Below, piece by piece: positions 20,083 through 27,915 of a DNA stretch of 43,493 bases. Within the stretch, counting starts at the first letter, position 1, and every line of letters starts with the position of its first letter. The notes under the pieces were generated by a model. The model was given only the letters and a program-made list of their open reading frames with translations, searched no databases and was not told the DNA's origin. The DNA is from Megasphaera paucivorans. Its GTDB lineage: Bacteria; Bacillota; Negativicutes; Veillonellales; Megasphaeraceae. The stretch spans positions 1 through 43,493 of the forward strand of contig NZ_FNHQ01000022.1 in assembly GCF_900103535.1 (NCBI RefSeq). Direction: 5' to 3'. The position numbers and the translations under genes are program-made.

Positions 20083-21552
20083 TTACTGCAGTTTTTGAAG
20101 CTCTTGCACAGCTAGTTCCGTTGAAAGCCAAGCTTTTCCGATATTATATCCCATCTCTTCCAATTTTAACTGACACGCAAAAACATGAGGAATTGCCGAA
20201 ACATAAATATGCGTATCATACATATAACGTAATACGGTTTCCACACCACTATCACACAAAATACGGCCATGATCAATAAGTACCATTCGATTAGCGTAAG
20301 GAAGTGCCGCTTCCAAAGTATGTTCTACAATCACAACCGTATGACCATACCGTGTATTGAGATTATGAATCAGTTGATAGAAAGCATTCGTTCCTTCTGG
20401 ATCCAATGCTGAAGTCGGCTCGTCAAATACCAAAATATCTGGATTAGTAGCTAAAACACCTGCAATTACCAGACGTTGCCGCTGACCGCCGGAAAGTTTG
20501 CTCAATTCTCGCGTACGGTATTCTGTAAGACCCACTTTATCCAACGCTGAGGTAATTGCCTCTTTGATTATTTTCGGATTCACTCCTTGATTTTCCAAGC
20601 TAAACGCGATTTCTTCTTCTACGGTCATAGCTACAAGCTGGCTATCATAATCATCAAGCATCATCCCTACATGACATGCTAAATCAGAAATTGTCGTCTG
20701 CGTTGTTGCCTTTCCGTCTACATATACCATGCCCTTCATAACCCCGCCAAAATAATGCGGAATCGCTCCCGTCAATGTCATGCATAAAGAACTTTTGCCA
20801 CTGCCGCTTTCTCCGGCAATAACCAAAAAATCACCTTTATGAATATTAAGATTAATATCATTCAAAACGGGTGTCTTCTGCTTATTATATATGTAAGATA
20901 TATGTTCAAGCGAAATGAGTCCTTCCCGTACTGGTTTTAAATCAAATATGCTATGATCAGAAATTACCATCTGTTCTTCCAAGGAATCCAACACTCCGCG
21001 GGATACAAAAAGCCGCAAAGCTGGATAATACATAACCGGCGTAACAATTCCATTAAGCAAACCAATAATACCTACCAGCGGAAGCATCCCGGCAGTATAT
21101 ACAACCATGGGCAAGTCCATGACAAACTTCAAAATGGTAACAAATACGCCTCCACTGAGACACGTTGAAACAATTCCCGTTATTACAGGAAGCAACGAAT
21201 GTCCCCTAAAACGAAGAAACGAAAAATAATGAACTATAAAAGCACAGGATAGCGCTCCAATAGGTTCACTGATAAGATTCCCATATGGGAATCCCGATTT
21301 AGAGGTAAGAACATTCACAAGTGCAGCTACCAGACCAATTCCCAACGCCTGTCTGTAAGTAGGCTTTGTCAAACAAATTGCTACGCAATACGTAGCAATT
21401 GTCCAGTTAGGAGTAATTCCTGCCACACTCGGAGAGACAAGATGGAGAATGGTGCCGATTGCCAGCATCAATGTACTAATTGTAATCCAACGAAATTGCC
21501 CACCTTGCCTATGATGAAATTCCAATTTAGAAATATCATGTATTTGTATCAT
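20083..21552 (-). CDS. ECF transporter: S component fused to ATPase (copy 2, intact Walker B)
   Basis: This 489-residue two-domain protein combines parts that are normally separate. Residues about 22-185 hold six hydrophobic segments resembling TrpP-type S components (AIGTILHLVSPS, then a FPYGNLISEP loop). From about 211 there is a full ECF-type ABC ATPase: Walker A GESGSGKSS at 247-255, Q-loop region DDYDSQL, signature LSGGQ at 353-357, Walker B ILVFDEPTSAL at 373-383 and switch H411. It should bind the substrate, probably tryptophan, and hydrolyse ATP. The ATG has AAGGAG 7 bases upstream, 11 bases after ecfT. It is clearly paralogous to the protein encoded at 23059-24555. Confidence 0.85.
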   Translation of the reverse strand: MIQIHDISKLEFHHRQGGQFRWITISTLMLAIGTILHLVSPSVAGITPNWTIATYCVAICLTKPTYRQALGIGLVAALVNVLTSKSGFPYGNLISEPIGALSCAFIVHYFSFLRFRGHSLLPVITGIVSTCLSGGVFVTILKFVMDLPMVVYTAGMLPLVGIIGLLNGIVTPVMYYPALRLFVSRGVLDSLEEQMVISDHSIFDLKPVREGLISLEHISYIYNKQKTPVLNDINLNIHKGDFLVIAGESGSGKSSLCMTLTGAIPHYFGGVMKGMVYVDGKATTQTTISDLACHVGMMLDDYDSQLVAMTVEEEIAFSLENQGVNPKIIKEAITSALDKVGLTEYRTRELSKLSGGQRQRLVIAGVLATNPDILVFDEPTSALDPEGTNAFYQLIHNLNTRYGHTVVIVEHTLEAALPYANRMVLIDHGRILCDSGVETVLRYMYDTHIYVSAIPHVFACQLKLEEMGYNIGKAWLSTELAVQELQKLQ

Positions 21553-21563
21553 CCGTCGGCTCC

Positions 21564-22256
21564 TTATACGATACCATGAATACGCAAATATATAACAACG
21601 GCACTGATAAGTATCATACCCCCTATTAGGGCATAATCCATCACGTTAGGTTGTACATTGCTCATAAAACTGTGACGCTGCTGACTGCCAAAACCACGCA
21701 ATTCTAAACTAAGAGCCATTGTTTCTGACCTACTTAATGATTTCAACATAAGCGGCTGGATAACACTCATATAATTAATCATGCGTTTAAACACATTTCC
21801 CTTCACAGAAAGTCCCCTGCAAGCTTGTGCTTCTTGCACAGCTTTACTTTCAGCAATAAAATCAGGAACAAAGCGAAGTGCTGCTGTAAACATGAACGCA
21901 TATTCATAAGGAACCTTAATTTGTGTAACCATCGCCGCTGTCAAATCTTGTAAACGCGTTGTAGTCAAAAGAATAATAAAAACAACGGTCATCGCCATCA
22001 TGCGCAATCCCGTAACATAAGCCGATTCCACGGAACCACCGCCTAAAAGCTGGACAATCCCAAGAAAAACAGCAAAAACAGCAAGGCTGCCTACGGCTTT
22101 GCTGTTACGCTGTAAATTACCGCAAACCGTAAGTATCAACAATTCCGCAACAACCAAAATAATCAGTGGTATCGTAGTATGCATGACAAGTGCCCAAAAA
22201 GAAAATGCAAATGTCGCGATTAATTTTGTTACAGGTACCATGTTTTTAATCATCAT
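21564..22256 (-). CDS. ecfT: ECF transporter transmembrane coupling protein EcfT
   Basis: EcfT is the membrane subunit that couples the ATPases to the substrate-binding S component. The 230-residue sequence has hydrophobic helices at the N-terminus, a long cytoplasmic region and a final C-terminal helix. Both coupling motifs are visible: AQACRGL and LELRGFG, the Ala/Leu-x-Arg-Gly elements that dock into the ATPase grooves. Its start overlaps the stop of the EcfA gene as ATGA. It is the only EcfT in the operon, so it probably serves both S-ATPase fusions. Confidence 0.9.
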   Translation of the reverse strand: MMIKNMVPVTKLIATFAFSFWALVMHTTIPLIILVVAELLILTVCGNLQRNSKAVGSLAVFAVFLGIVQLLGGGSVESAYVTGLRMMAMTVVFIILLTTTRLQDLTAAMVTQIKVPYEYAFMFTAALRFVPDFIAESKAVQEAQACRGLSVKGNVFKRMINYMSVIQPLMLKSLSRSETMALSLELRGFGSQQRHSFMSNVQPNVMDYALIGGMILISAVVIYLRIHGIV

Positions 22257-23065
22257 GCATTCCCCCTCAATCTTTTTACCATTTCATCTTGAAATTCAGC
22301 CATGGATTTGCAATATTTCATTCCCGCAACAGCCATTGATAGGGTAACAGACTGCGGCCTAGTCAATCCTAAATCCACTAATTCATCGCATTCGGTAAAT
22401 AATTTCTGGGGAGTCCCATCAAAATATTTTGTTTGATGCCCCATAACAATAACACGTTTACAATATTGCGCCAAAATATCCATATCATGTGTAATAAGTA
22501 ATATTGTCAATCCGGCGTCATTAAGTTTTGTAAGCAACCGCATAAGTTTTGTTTTTTCAGCACTATCCTGACCGCTGGTTGGTTCATCAAGAATCAGATA
22601 TTGCGTATGCATAGCTAATGCTGAAGCGATTGCTACTCTTTGTTTTTCGCCGCGGTTCAAATTCGGCGGATATGCATCCGCCAGTTTCTGCAGTCCGGTT
22701 GCCTCCATAGCCTCTGCAACGGCCTCTTCTGTCTCCCTTTTTGTCATCCCTAATTGCTGTGGTCCGTAGGCAATTTCCTGTGCTACGGTAGGACGAAACA
22801 TTTGCCGTTCCGGGCGTTGAAACACATAGCCAATAAACCGGCTGCGTACAGAAGCATCTTGTTTAATAATACTTTTCCCATCTTTTAGAATATCTCCCTG
22901 CACAGGTTTTTCTAATCCCATCAGCAGCCGTGTAACTGTTGTTTTTCCACAACCGTTGCGCCCGCCCAATCCAATAAATTCACCTTCACCAATAATTAAG
23001 TTTACCTCTTTCAATATAGGAACACCATTTCCATAGTCGAAATTAACATTTTTCATTTCTAACAT
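22253..23065 (-). CDS. ECF transporter ATPase (stand-alone EcfA)
   Basis: This 270-residue cytoplasmic ABC ATPase pairs with the ATPase half of a fusion protein. Walker A is GRNGCGKTT at 35-43, Q-loop Q83, Walker B YLILDEPTSG with D160 and E161, and H-loop LLITHDMD. The signature at 136-140 reads LNRGE instead of LSGGQ. The C-terminal extension beyond the core fits the EcfA dimerisation domain. The ATG at 23065 has GGAGG 9 bases upstream and overlaps the preceding gene by 7 bases. EcfT follows with an ATGA overlap, so the genes are translationally coupled. Confidence 0.9.
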   Translation of the reverse strand: MLEMKNVNFDYGNGVPILKEVNLIIGEGEFIGLGGRNGCGKTTVTRLLMGLEKPVQGDILKDGKSIIKQDASVRSRFIGYVFQRPERQMFRPTVAQEIAYGPQQLGMTKRETEEAVAEAMEATGLQKLADAYPPNLNRGEKQRVAIASALAMHTQYLILDEPTSGQDSAEKTKLMRLLTKLNDAGLTILLITHDMDILAQYCKRVIVMGHQTKYFDGTPQKLFTECDELVDLGLTRPQSVTLSMAVAGMKYCKSMAEFQDEMVKRLRGNA

Positions 23066-24555
23066 GCTACTCTACCTCCATTTGGGCAACACTGCTTTAA
23101 ACTATTTATAGCGATATCCAAATCAAGCCATGCTATATCTCCCATATTACAGCCCGCTTTCTCAAGAGTCATCTGACAAGCAAATACTTGTGGAACCGCC
23201 GTTGCATATATATTGTTTTCATACATAAAACGCAGCGTTGTCGCTACATCCCCATCACAGGCAATACGTCCCTTCTGTATAAGAATCAACCGGTTAGCAT
23301 ACGGCAAAACAGCCTCCAATGTATGTTCTACCACAATTATAGTATGTTTGTATTTAACATTCAAATCATGCAATAATTGATAAAAATCACGTGTTCCTTC
23401 CGGATCAAGTGCAGATGTCGGCTGATCAAATACCAAAATATCCGGATTCGCAGCCAAAACCCCCGCAATAACCAAACGCTGTCTTTGTCCTCCCGATAGT
23501 TTACTGATTTCACGTTTTCGATACTCTGTAAGTTTGACCTTTGTTAACGCATGTTCAATGGCTTCTTCTATCTTATTCGGATCAATCCCCTGGTTCTGCA
23601 GACTAAATGCGATTTCTTCCTCTACCGTCATTGCTACCAACTGACTATCATAATCATCCAGCATCATACCTACATGACAAGCAAGTTCCGCAATACTGAT
23701 TTGCGTTGTCGCTTTATTATCTACAAAGGCCATTCCTTTCATAACACCTCCGAAATAATGAGGAATAGCGCCGGACATCGCCATACATAAAGCACTTTTT
23801 CCGCTTCCGCTTTCACCTGTAATAACAAGGAAATCGCCTTGATGAATAGAAAGACTAATATTATCTAATGCCGGTTTACTTTTCTTATTATAGGTATAAG
23901 ATAAATGTTCCATAGAAATAAGCCCTTCACGCGATGGATTTAACTTAAATCGGCTATGATCGGATACTTCCATTTCTTCTGATTTGACATCAATGATTCC
24001 TCTCATGGCAAACAATTTTTCTGCCGGATAATATAGTACCGGTGTTGTCACTCCGTTAATAAGACCGATAATACATACTGCCGGGAGCATCACATTAAAA
24101 AAAACTGAATCTGGAATATTTAACGCTAATTTAAAAGTTGTTAAAAATATGGTTCCAGAAATGATGGTACAGATCAACCCCGTAAAAGCGGGAAGAACCG
24201 TATGCCCTTTCCACTTAATGATATCCAGGTGTTTTACTGCAAAGCAACAAAGTAATGCCGCAACCGGCTCACTAATAAAATCTCCGTAGGGAAATGCCGC
24301 CTTAGACGTAAGAACTCCCACAAAGGCATATACCATGCCAATACCGAAGGATTGCTTATATGTAGGCTTAGTCAGATGAATTGCGATACAATACATCGCA
24401 ATAGCCCAATTAGGAGTAAAGCCCGCCACACTCGGAGATACCAGACGAAGAATAGTTGCAATCGCCAAAAGCAATGTACTCACCGTAATCCATCTATATT
24501 GACCGCCTTGTCTGTGATGAAATTCTAATATTGAAATATCTGCAATACGTTCCAT
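23059..24555 (-). CDS. ECF transporter: S component fused to ATPase (copy 1, Walker B E to Q)
   Basis: This 498-residue paralogue of the protein at 20083-21552 aligns without gaps over almost its full length. A TrpP-like six-helix S component occupies about 22-185 and an ECF ATPase follows from about 211. Walker A is GESGSGKSA at 247-255, signature LSGGQ at 353-357 and the switch histidine is present. The Walker B motif reads ILVFDQPTSAL: the catalytic glutamate is Q378 (codon CAG). It is the first gene after the T-box leader, with a GGGGG SD 8 bases before the ATG. Substrate is inferred as tryptophan from the T-box and the TrpP-like fold. Confidence 0.85.
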   Translation of the reverse strand: MERIADISILEFHHRQGGQYRWITVSTLLLAIATILRLVSPSVAGFTPNWAIAMYCIAIHLTKPTYKQSFGIGMVYAFVGVLTSKAAFPYGDFISEPVAALLCCFAVKHLDIIKWKGHTVLPAFTGLICTIISGTIFLTTFKLALNIPDSVFFNVMLPAVCIIGLINGVTTPVLYYPAEKLFAMRGIIDVKSEEMEVSDHSRFKLNPSREGLISMEHLSYTYNKKSKPALDNISLSIHQGDFLVITGESGSGKSALCMAMSGAIPHYFGGVMKGMAFVDNKATTQISIAELACHVGMMLDDYDSQLVAMTVEEEIAFSLQNQGIDPNKIEEAIEHALTKVKLTEYRKREISKLSGGQRQRLVIAGVLAANPDILVFDQPTSALDPEGTRDFYQLLHDLNVKYKHTIIVVEHTLEAVLPYANRLILIQKGRIACDGDVATTLRFMYENNIYATAVPQVFACQMTLEKAGCNMGDIAWLDLDIAINSLKQCCPNGGRVAC

Positions 24556-24872
24556 TATCTCAGCCCCCTAATTATTTATACAAAAAAGCCCTTCATCCTT
24601 TGCTTATTAAGCAAGGGACGAAAGGCTTATAATTCTTCCGCGGTGCCACCCCAATTGACTATGATTAGTCCGGCTTTACATGTACGGCCTAGGCGATACA
24701 CGTTTCTTTGATAGCGGTGGAAATACACCGTCGTGCCCTACTTGTTCTCGTTCAGGCCGCATCTCCCGAATCCATTCCATTCATTGACCTGTACCGAACT
24801 CTCACTATCATCGGCTCGCTGCAACTGTCGTTCTGTATGTACTCGTTTCGTTCATCGATTTATTTTAAGTTA
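24556..24872 (-). ncRNA. T-box leader (tRNA-sensing riboswitch), specifier probably UGG (Trp)
   Basis: The minus strand carries the conserved T-box GGGGTGGCACCGCG (about 24638-24653). Upstream is a stem I apical region (AGCGAGCCGA ... TTCGGTACA) and an AAGTAGG element with a stem III hairpin (CGGTG/CACCG). The specifier region reads GAATGGAATGGATTCGGGAG, so GAA followed by UGG occurs twice (UGG at 24777-24779 or 24772-24774); other registers would give GGA or AUG. The terminator at 24586-24628 is the regulated stop. Uncharged tRNA-Trp would allow expression of the ECF genes. Confidence 0.88.
24586..24628 (-). terminator. Regulated terminator of the T-box leader
   Basis: Arms AAGCCTTTCGTCCCTTGCTT and AAGCAAAGGATGAAGGGCTT form a long stem that is followed on the minus strand by TTTTTTG. 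It lies directly after the T-box sequence, as expected for the alternative to the antiterminator. Confidence 0.92.
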
Positions 24873-24878
24873 CTTGTA

Positions 24879-24906
24879 ATTATACCTGATTTTTAAAGTA
24901 TGTCAA
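24879..24906 (-). promoter_or_regulatory. Consensus promoter of the T-box/ECF operon
   Basis: On the minus strand TTGACA (24901-24906), 16 bases, then TATAAT (24879-24884). Both boxes match consensus perfectly. It lies between brnQ and the T-box leader. Confidence 0.9.
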
Positions 24907-24948
24907 TAGTTTCAACTGGAAAACCTACGGAGCTCTCTCACTTTAATT

Positions 24949-26280
24949 TTAAATATCTATGACTTTTTCTACGTCACCGCTGATTTTATGCGGTAGTATA
25001 AGCGAAAAGAAAACACAAACAATAACCGGAATAATCCATCCCTGTCCGCTTGTACCCAAAGGCAGCATGGATATAAAAGAGTGTGCCCACGCAACGTGAG
25101 CAAATTGATTCAATATATCAATTACCGCAATACTTGCCGCTACGGCTACGGTTATTCTCATACCTATACGAGACAACAATAGAAATTTATTGACAATAAT
25201 CAATACGACAACAGAAATAGCAATAGGATACAAGAACAGCAGCATCGGCAAAGACACTTTAATAATTTGGTTCAGTCCCAAATTTGCCACTGCCAAGCTT
25301 ACCAAAGAGCATATAGTAACATACTGCTTATATGATATAATGGGAAATTCCTGAGAAAAAAATTCTGCAACAGATGTAATAAGTCCAACCGAGGTTGTAA
25401 AACAAGTAATAACTACCATAACTGCCAAAAACCATACACCTATGCTGCCAAACAGTTCATACGAAGCCTGCGTCAATACATATGCACCGATATTGATCGC
25501 CGGATCATGGTACACTGCTGCTGGAATAGGAAAATGATTTCCTAATAAACCCAGTCCCATATATAAAACGGACATAAGTACTGCCACTGATATACCGGCA
25601 GCCCACACGCTGGTATAATATTCTTTCATTGAATTAAAGCCCAATTGCTTCAACGTGTTCAATGCAATAATACAAAAAGCAAAAGATGCCAAAGTATCTA
25701 CTGTATTATATCCTTCGATAAAACCACTGCCAAAAGCTGCTCCGGCATATTTACCGATGGGCATCGCCAATTCCGGCATTGTAAAAACAGTCAACCCCAA
25801 AGTAAAAAGCAAAATAATCATAATTGCAAAAATAGGGGTTAACACCTTACCAACGCGCGATAATAATTTAGAGGGTGTAATAGCCAGCCACCACGCCAAT
25901 CCAAAATACAGAATAGTATAAGCAGCCAGCTGCCAAGTTCCATTACCAACAATAGGGAGAATGCCAACAGAAAATGATGTCGCTGCTGTACGAGGTATCG
26001 CCATTAGCGGCCCAATAGATAAATAAATAAGAGAAAGTATAAGTAAAGAAAATAATGGTGAAATTTTACGATTCATTTCCGCACGGAAACCACCGGGATT
26101 AAAAGTTCCCACAATAAGTGCAATAACAGGCATGCCAACTCCGGTTACAATAAAACCAATAATGGCCGGCATAAACTGATTTCCCGCTTGAAAACCGAGG
26201 GACGGGGGAAATATAAGATTTCCGGCACCAAAGAAAATGCCGAATAATAATAATCCAATCTGCATACCTTTTTTTAACAT
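24949..26280 (-). CDS. brnQ: Branched-chain amino acid:cation symporter, BrnQ family
   Basis: This 443-residue integral membrane protein of the LIVCS family imports leucine, isoleucine and valine with Na+ or H+. The N-terminal signature LLFGIFFGAGNLIFPPSLG is typical, and about twelve hydrophobic segments follow. AAAGGAG lies 9 bases before the ATG. Its promoter is at 26328-26356, back to back with the metQ promoter. No clear terminator follows, so some read-through into the T-box leader is possible. Confidence 0.93.
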   Translation of the reverse strand: MLKKGMQIGLLLFGIFFGAGNLIFPPSLGFQAGNQFMPAIIGFIVTGVGMPVIALIVGTFNPGGFRAEMNRKISPLFSLLILSLIYLSIGPLMAIPRTAATSFSVGILPIVGNGTWQLAAYTILYFGLAWWLAITPSKLLSRVGKVLTPIFAIMIILLFTLGLTVFTMPELAMPIGKYAGAAFGSGFIEGYNTVDTLASFAFCIIALNTLKQLGFNSMKEYYTSVWAAGISVAVLMSVLYMGLGLLGNHFPIPAAVYHDPAINIGAYVLTQASYELFGSIGVWFLAVMVVITCFTTSVGLITSVAEFFSQEFPIISYKQYVTICSLVSLAVANLGLNQIIKVSLPMLLFLYPIAISVVVLIIVNKFLLLSRIGMRITVAVAASIAVIDILNQFAHVAWAHSFISMLPLGTSGQGWIIPVIVCVFFSLILPHKISGDVEKVIDI

Positions 26281-26327
26281 ATAGCGAAGCTCCTTTCAAG
26301 AGCATCCGCAGTCTTCCATACTTACGT

Positions 26328-26356
26328 ATTGTACCTGTAAACAGTAAGCATGTCAA
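26328..26356 (-). promoter_or_regulatory. Promoter of brnQ
   Basis: On the minus strand TTGACA (26351-26356), 17 bases, then TACAAT (26328-26333). Its -35 box lies 13 bases from the -35 box of the divergent metQ promoter. Confidence 0.85.
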
Positions 26357-26369
26357 AATTTTCTTTTTC

Positions 26370-26397
26370 TTGACAATTTATTTTTTCATGATATACT
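26370..26397 (+). promoter_or_regulatory. Promoter of the SAM riboswitch/metQ transcript
   Basis: TTGACA (26370-26375), 16 bases, then TATACT (26392-26397), about 25 bases before the riboswitch begins. Confidence 0.85.
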
Positions 26398-26423
26398 CAC
26401 TTATAAGACAACTACAGATGCTT

Positions 26424-26513
26424 TTATCCAGAGAGGCGGAGGGACTGGCCCTATGAAGCCCGGCAACCGATAATACGGTGCCAATTCCTGCGGAAGAAAT
26501 TCCGAGAGATAAA
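26424..26513 (+). ncRNA. SAM-I riboswitch (S-box)
   Basis: The conserved core is visible: TTATCCAGAGAGGCGGAGGGA, ATGAAGCCCGGCAACC, GGTGCCAATTCC and the closing GAGAGATAA that pairs with the 5' TTATC. It lies upstream of metQ, so SAM should repress methionine uptake. Confidence 0.95.
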
Positions 26514-26528
26514 GATACGTTTTACATG

Positions 26529-26560
26529 CCTCTTTCTCTTTTGGGAAAGAGGTTATTTTT
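26529..26560 (+). terminator. Riboswitch-controlled terminator before metQ
   Basis: CCTCTTTC and GAAAGAGG arms with an 8-base loop are followed by TTATTTTT. It lies 16 bases after the SAM-I aptamer, as expected for the expression platform. Confidence 0.9.
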
Positions 26561-26607
26561 ATGGAAAAAGCTCGGTGTCAAATCTATCCCCCTAGGAGGA
26601 ATCATTC

Positions 26608-27441
26608 ATGAAACAATTTAAAAAACTCACTTTTCTAGCTGCCACAACTCTTTTGTCACTAGCTCTCCTTGCCAGTGGCTGCGGCAGCAGCACTCCCGAG
26701 AACAACAAAGACGGTTCCAAAAGTGTCACCATCACCGTTGGTGCTACACCGGTACCTCACAGTGAAATTCTCAATGAAATCAAACCATTACTTGCAAAAG
26801 AAGGAGTAAATCTAAAAATCGTTGAATTCACGGACTATGTAAAACCCAACTTGGCTCTTGCCGACAAAGAACTAGATGCTAACTTTTTTCAACATAAACC
26901 ATACTTGGACAAATTCGATGCCGAACATGGTCTAAAACTTCAAGAAGCCTGCAAAGTTCATTTGGAACCGATGGGTGTATATTCAAAGAAAATCACGGAT
27001 TTAAAGAACCTTCCCAACAATGCCAAAGTAGCTATTCCAAATGATCCAACCAATGGCGGCCGGGCATTGCTCATACTTCAATCAGCCGGCCTTATTACGT
27101 TAAAAGACAAAGATAACATTACTTCAACAGTACAAGATATTGCAAATAACCCAAAACAGCTTCAGTTTGTTGAGCTAGACGCTGCACAAATTCCCCGTTC
27201 CTTAAGTGATGTAGATATTGCCGTCATTAATACAAACTTCGCCATGGAAGCAAATCTTAATCCTTTAAAAGATGCATTATATCTGGAATCGAAAGATTCT
27301 CCATATGCCAACATTCTCGTGGTCCGTGAAGGCGACATCAATCGTCCCGAAATTCAAAAACTGATAAAGGCACTGCAATCACCGGAAGTCAAAAAATTCA
27401 TTGAAGAAAAATATAAAGGAGCTATTCTTCCGAGTTTCTAA
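26608..27441 (+). CDS. metQ: Methionine ABC transporter substrate-binding lipoprotein
   Basis: This 277-residue NlpA/MetQ-family lipoprotein captures methionine for import. A basic start and hydrophobic stretch lead to the lipobox LASGC, with lipidated Cys at residue 25. The mature part has the family's VGATPVPHSEIL, FFQHKPYLD, PNDPTNGGRALL and INTNFA segments. The ATG follows CTAGGAGGA by 7 bases. The SAM-I riboswitch upstream supports methionine as the ligand. No metN or metI lies next to it, so the ATPase and permease must be encoded elsewhere. Confidence 0.93.
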   Translation: MKQFKKLTFLAATTLLSLALLASGCGSSTPENNKDGSKSVTITVGATPVPHSEILNEIKPLLAKEGVNLKIVEFTDYVKPNLALADKELDANFFQHKPYLDKFDAEHGLKLQEACKVHLEPMGVYSKKITDLKNLPNNAKVAIPNDPTNGGRALLILQSAGLITLKDKDNITSTVQDIANNPKQLQFVELDAAQIPRSLSDVDIAVINTNFAMEANLNPLKDALYLESKDSPYANILVVREGDINRPEIQKLIKALQSPEVKKFIEEKYKGAILPSF

Positions 27442-27598
27442 TATATAGTGATTGCAATATTATTCCATGCCAGCAATTTTATAAAATGATAGTTCTTTTG
27501 TTGGTCTAAATAAAAGCCGTTCATTAGTATGTGATATGCTCCCCTTGTAGTAGACAGTTTAAATAATAAAACTGTTTATTACAAGGAGGAGTTTTTTT

Positions 27599-27799
27599 AT
27601 GTCACATAGAGCCAAAATATAAGGAGCCGGAAGGATAGCAACCATTGAAAAGTACTTTTGAGAGGAAGATTCACTTACCCATTTAGCGTCTTTGTTCAAT
27701 GGTACTTTTGCAGTTGTTAAACAATGGCTTCAAACATATCAATCATTAGGTTCGCAAGGTTTGCTTAACGTATCTAAGAATATTACTTATGGAATATAG
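27599..27799 (+). pseudogene. Broken IS3-family OrfA fragment
   Basis: An ATG with an AAGGAGGAG SD opens a frame that reads like the HTH start of IS3/IS150-type OrfA (MSHRAKI ... IEKYF ... LTHLASLFNG ... VKQWLQTYQSLG). It contains in-frame stops at codons 8 (TAA) and 21 (TGA) and ends at a TAG at codon 67. The rest of orfA and all of orfB are missing. It is non-functional. Confidence 0.75.
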
Positions 27800-27822
27800 G
27801 AAATTTCTGCGTTCAATAGCAT

Positions 27823-27866
27823 AAAAAATAACACCAATCATAAGCATTTGATTGGTGTTATTTTTT
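27823..27866. terminator. Bidirectional terminator between metQ and the ornithine decarboxylase gene
   Basis: An 18-bp perfect inverted repeat (AAAAAATAACACCAATCA and its complement) with an 8-base loop gives a GC-poor stem flanked by A and T runs on both strands. It can stop metQ transcripts on the plus strand and decarboxylase transcripts on the minus strand. It lies inside the IS remnant. Confidence 0.85.
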
Positions 27867-27915
27867 CCGCTGTCTACTTGACAAGGAGGTGTTCATTGTA
27901 TACAACAATCGGCTT

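Larger units (their letters stand above)
27532..27895 (+). mobile_element. Decayed IS3-like insertion sequence remnant
   Basis: About 364 bp are bounded by imperfect inverted ends: TGATATGCTCCCCTTG and TAGTAGACAG on the left, and on the right, read inward, TGAACACCTCCTTG and AAGTAGACAG. TG...CA termini fit the IS3 family. Inside are a broken orfA start and no orfB, so most of the element is deleted. I see no clear target duplication. Confidence 0.7.
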
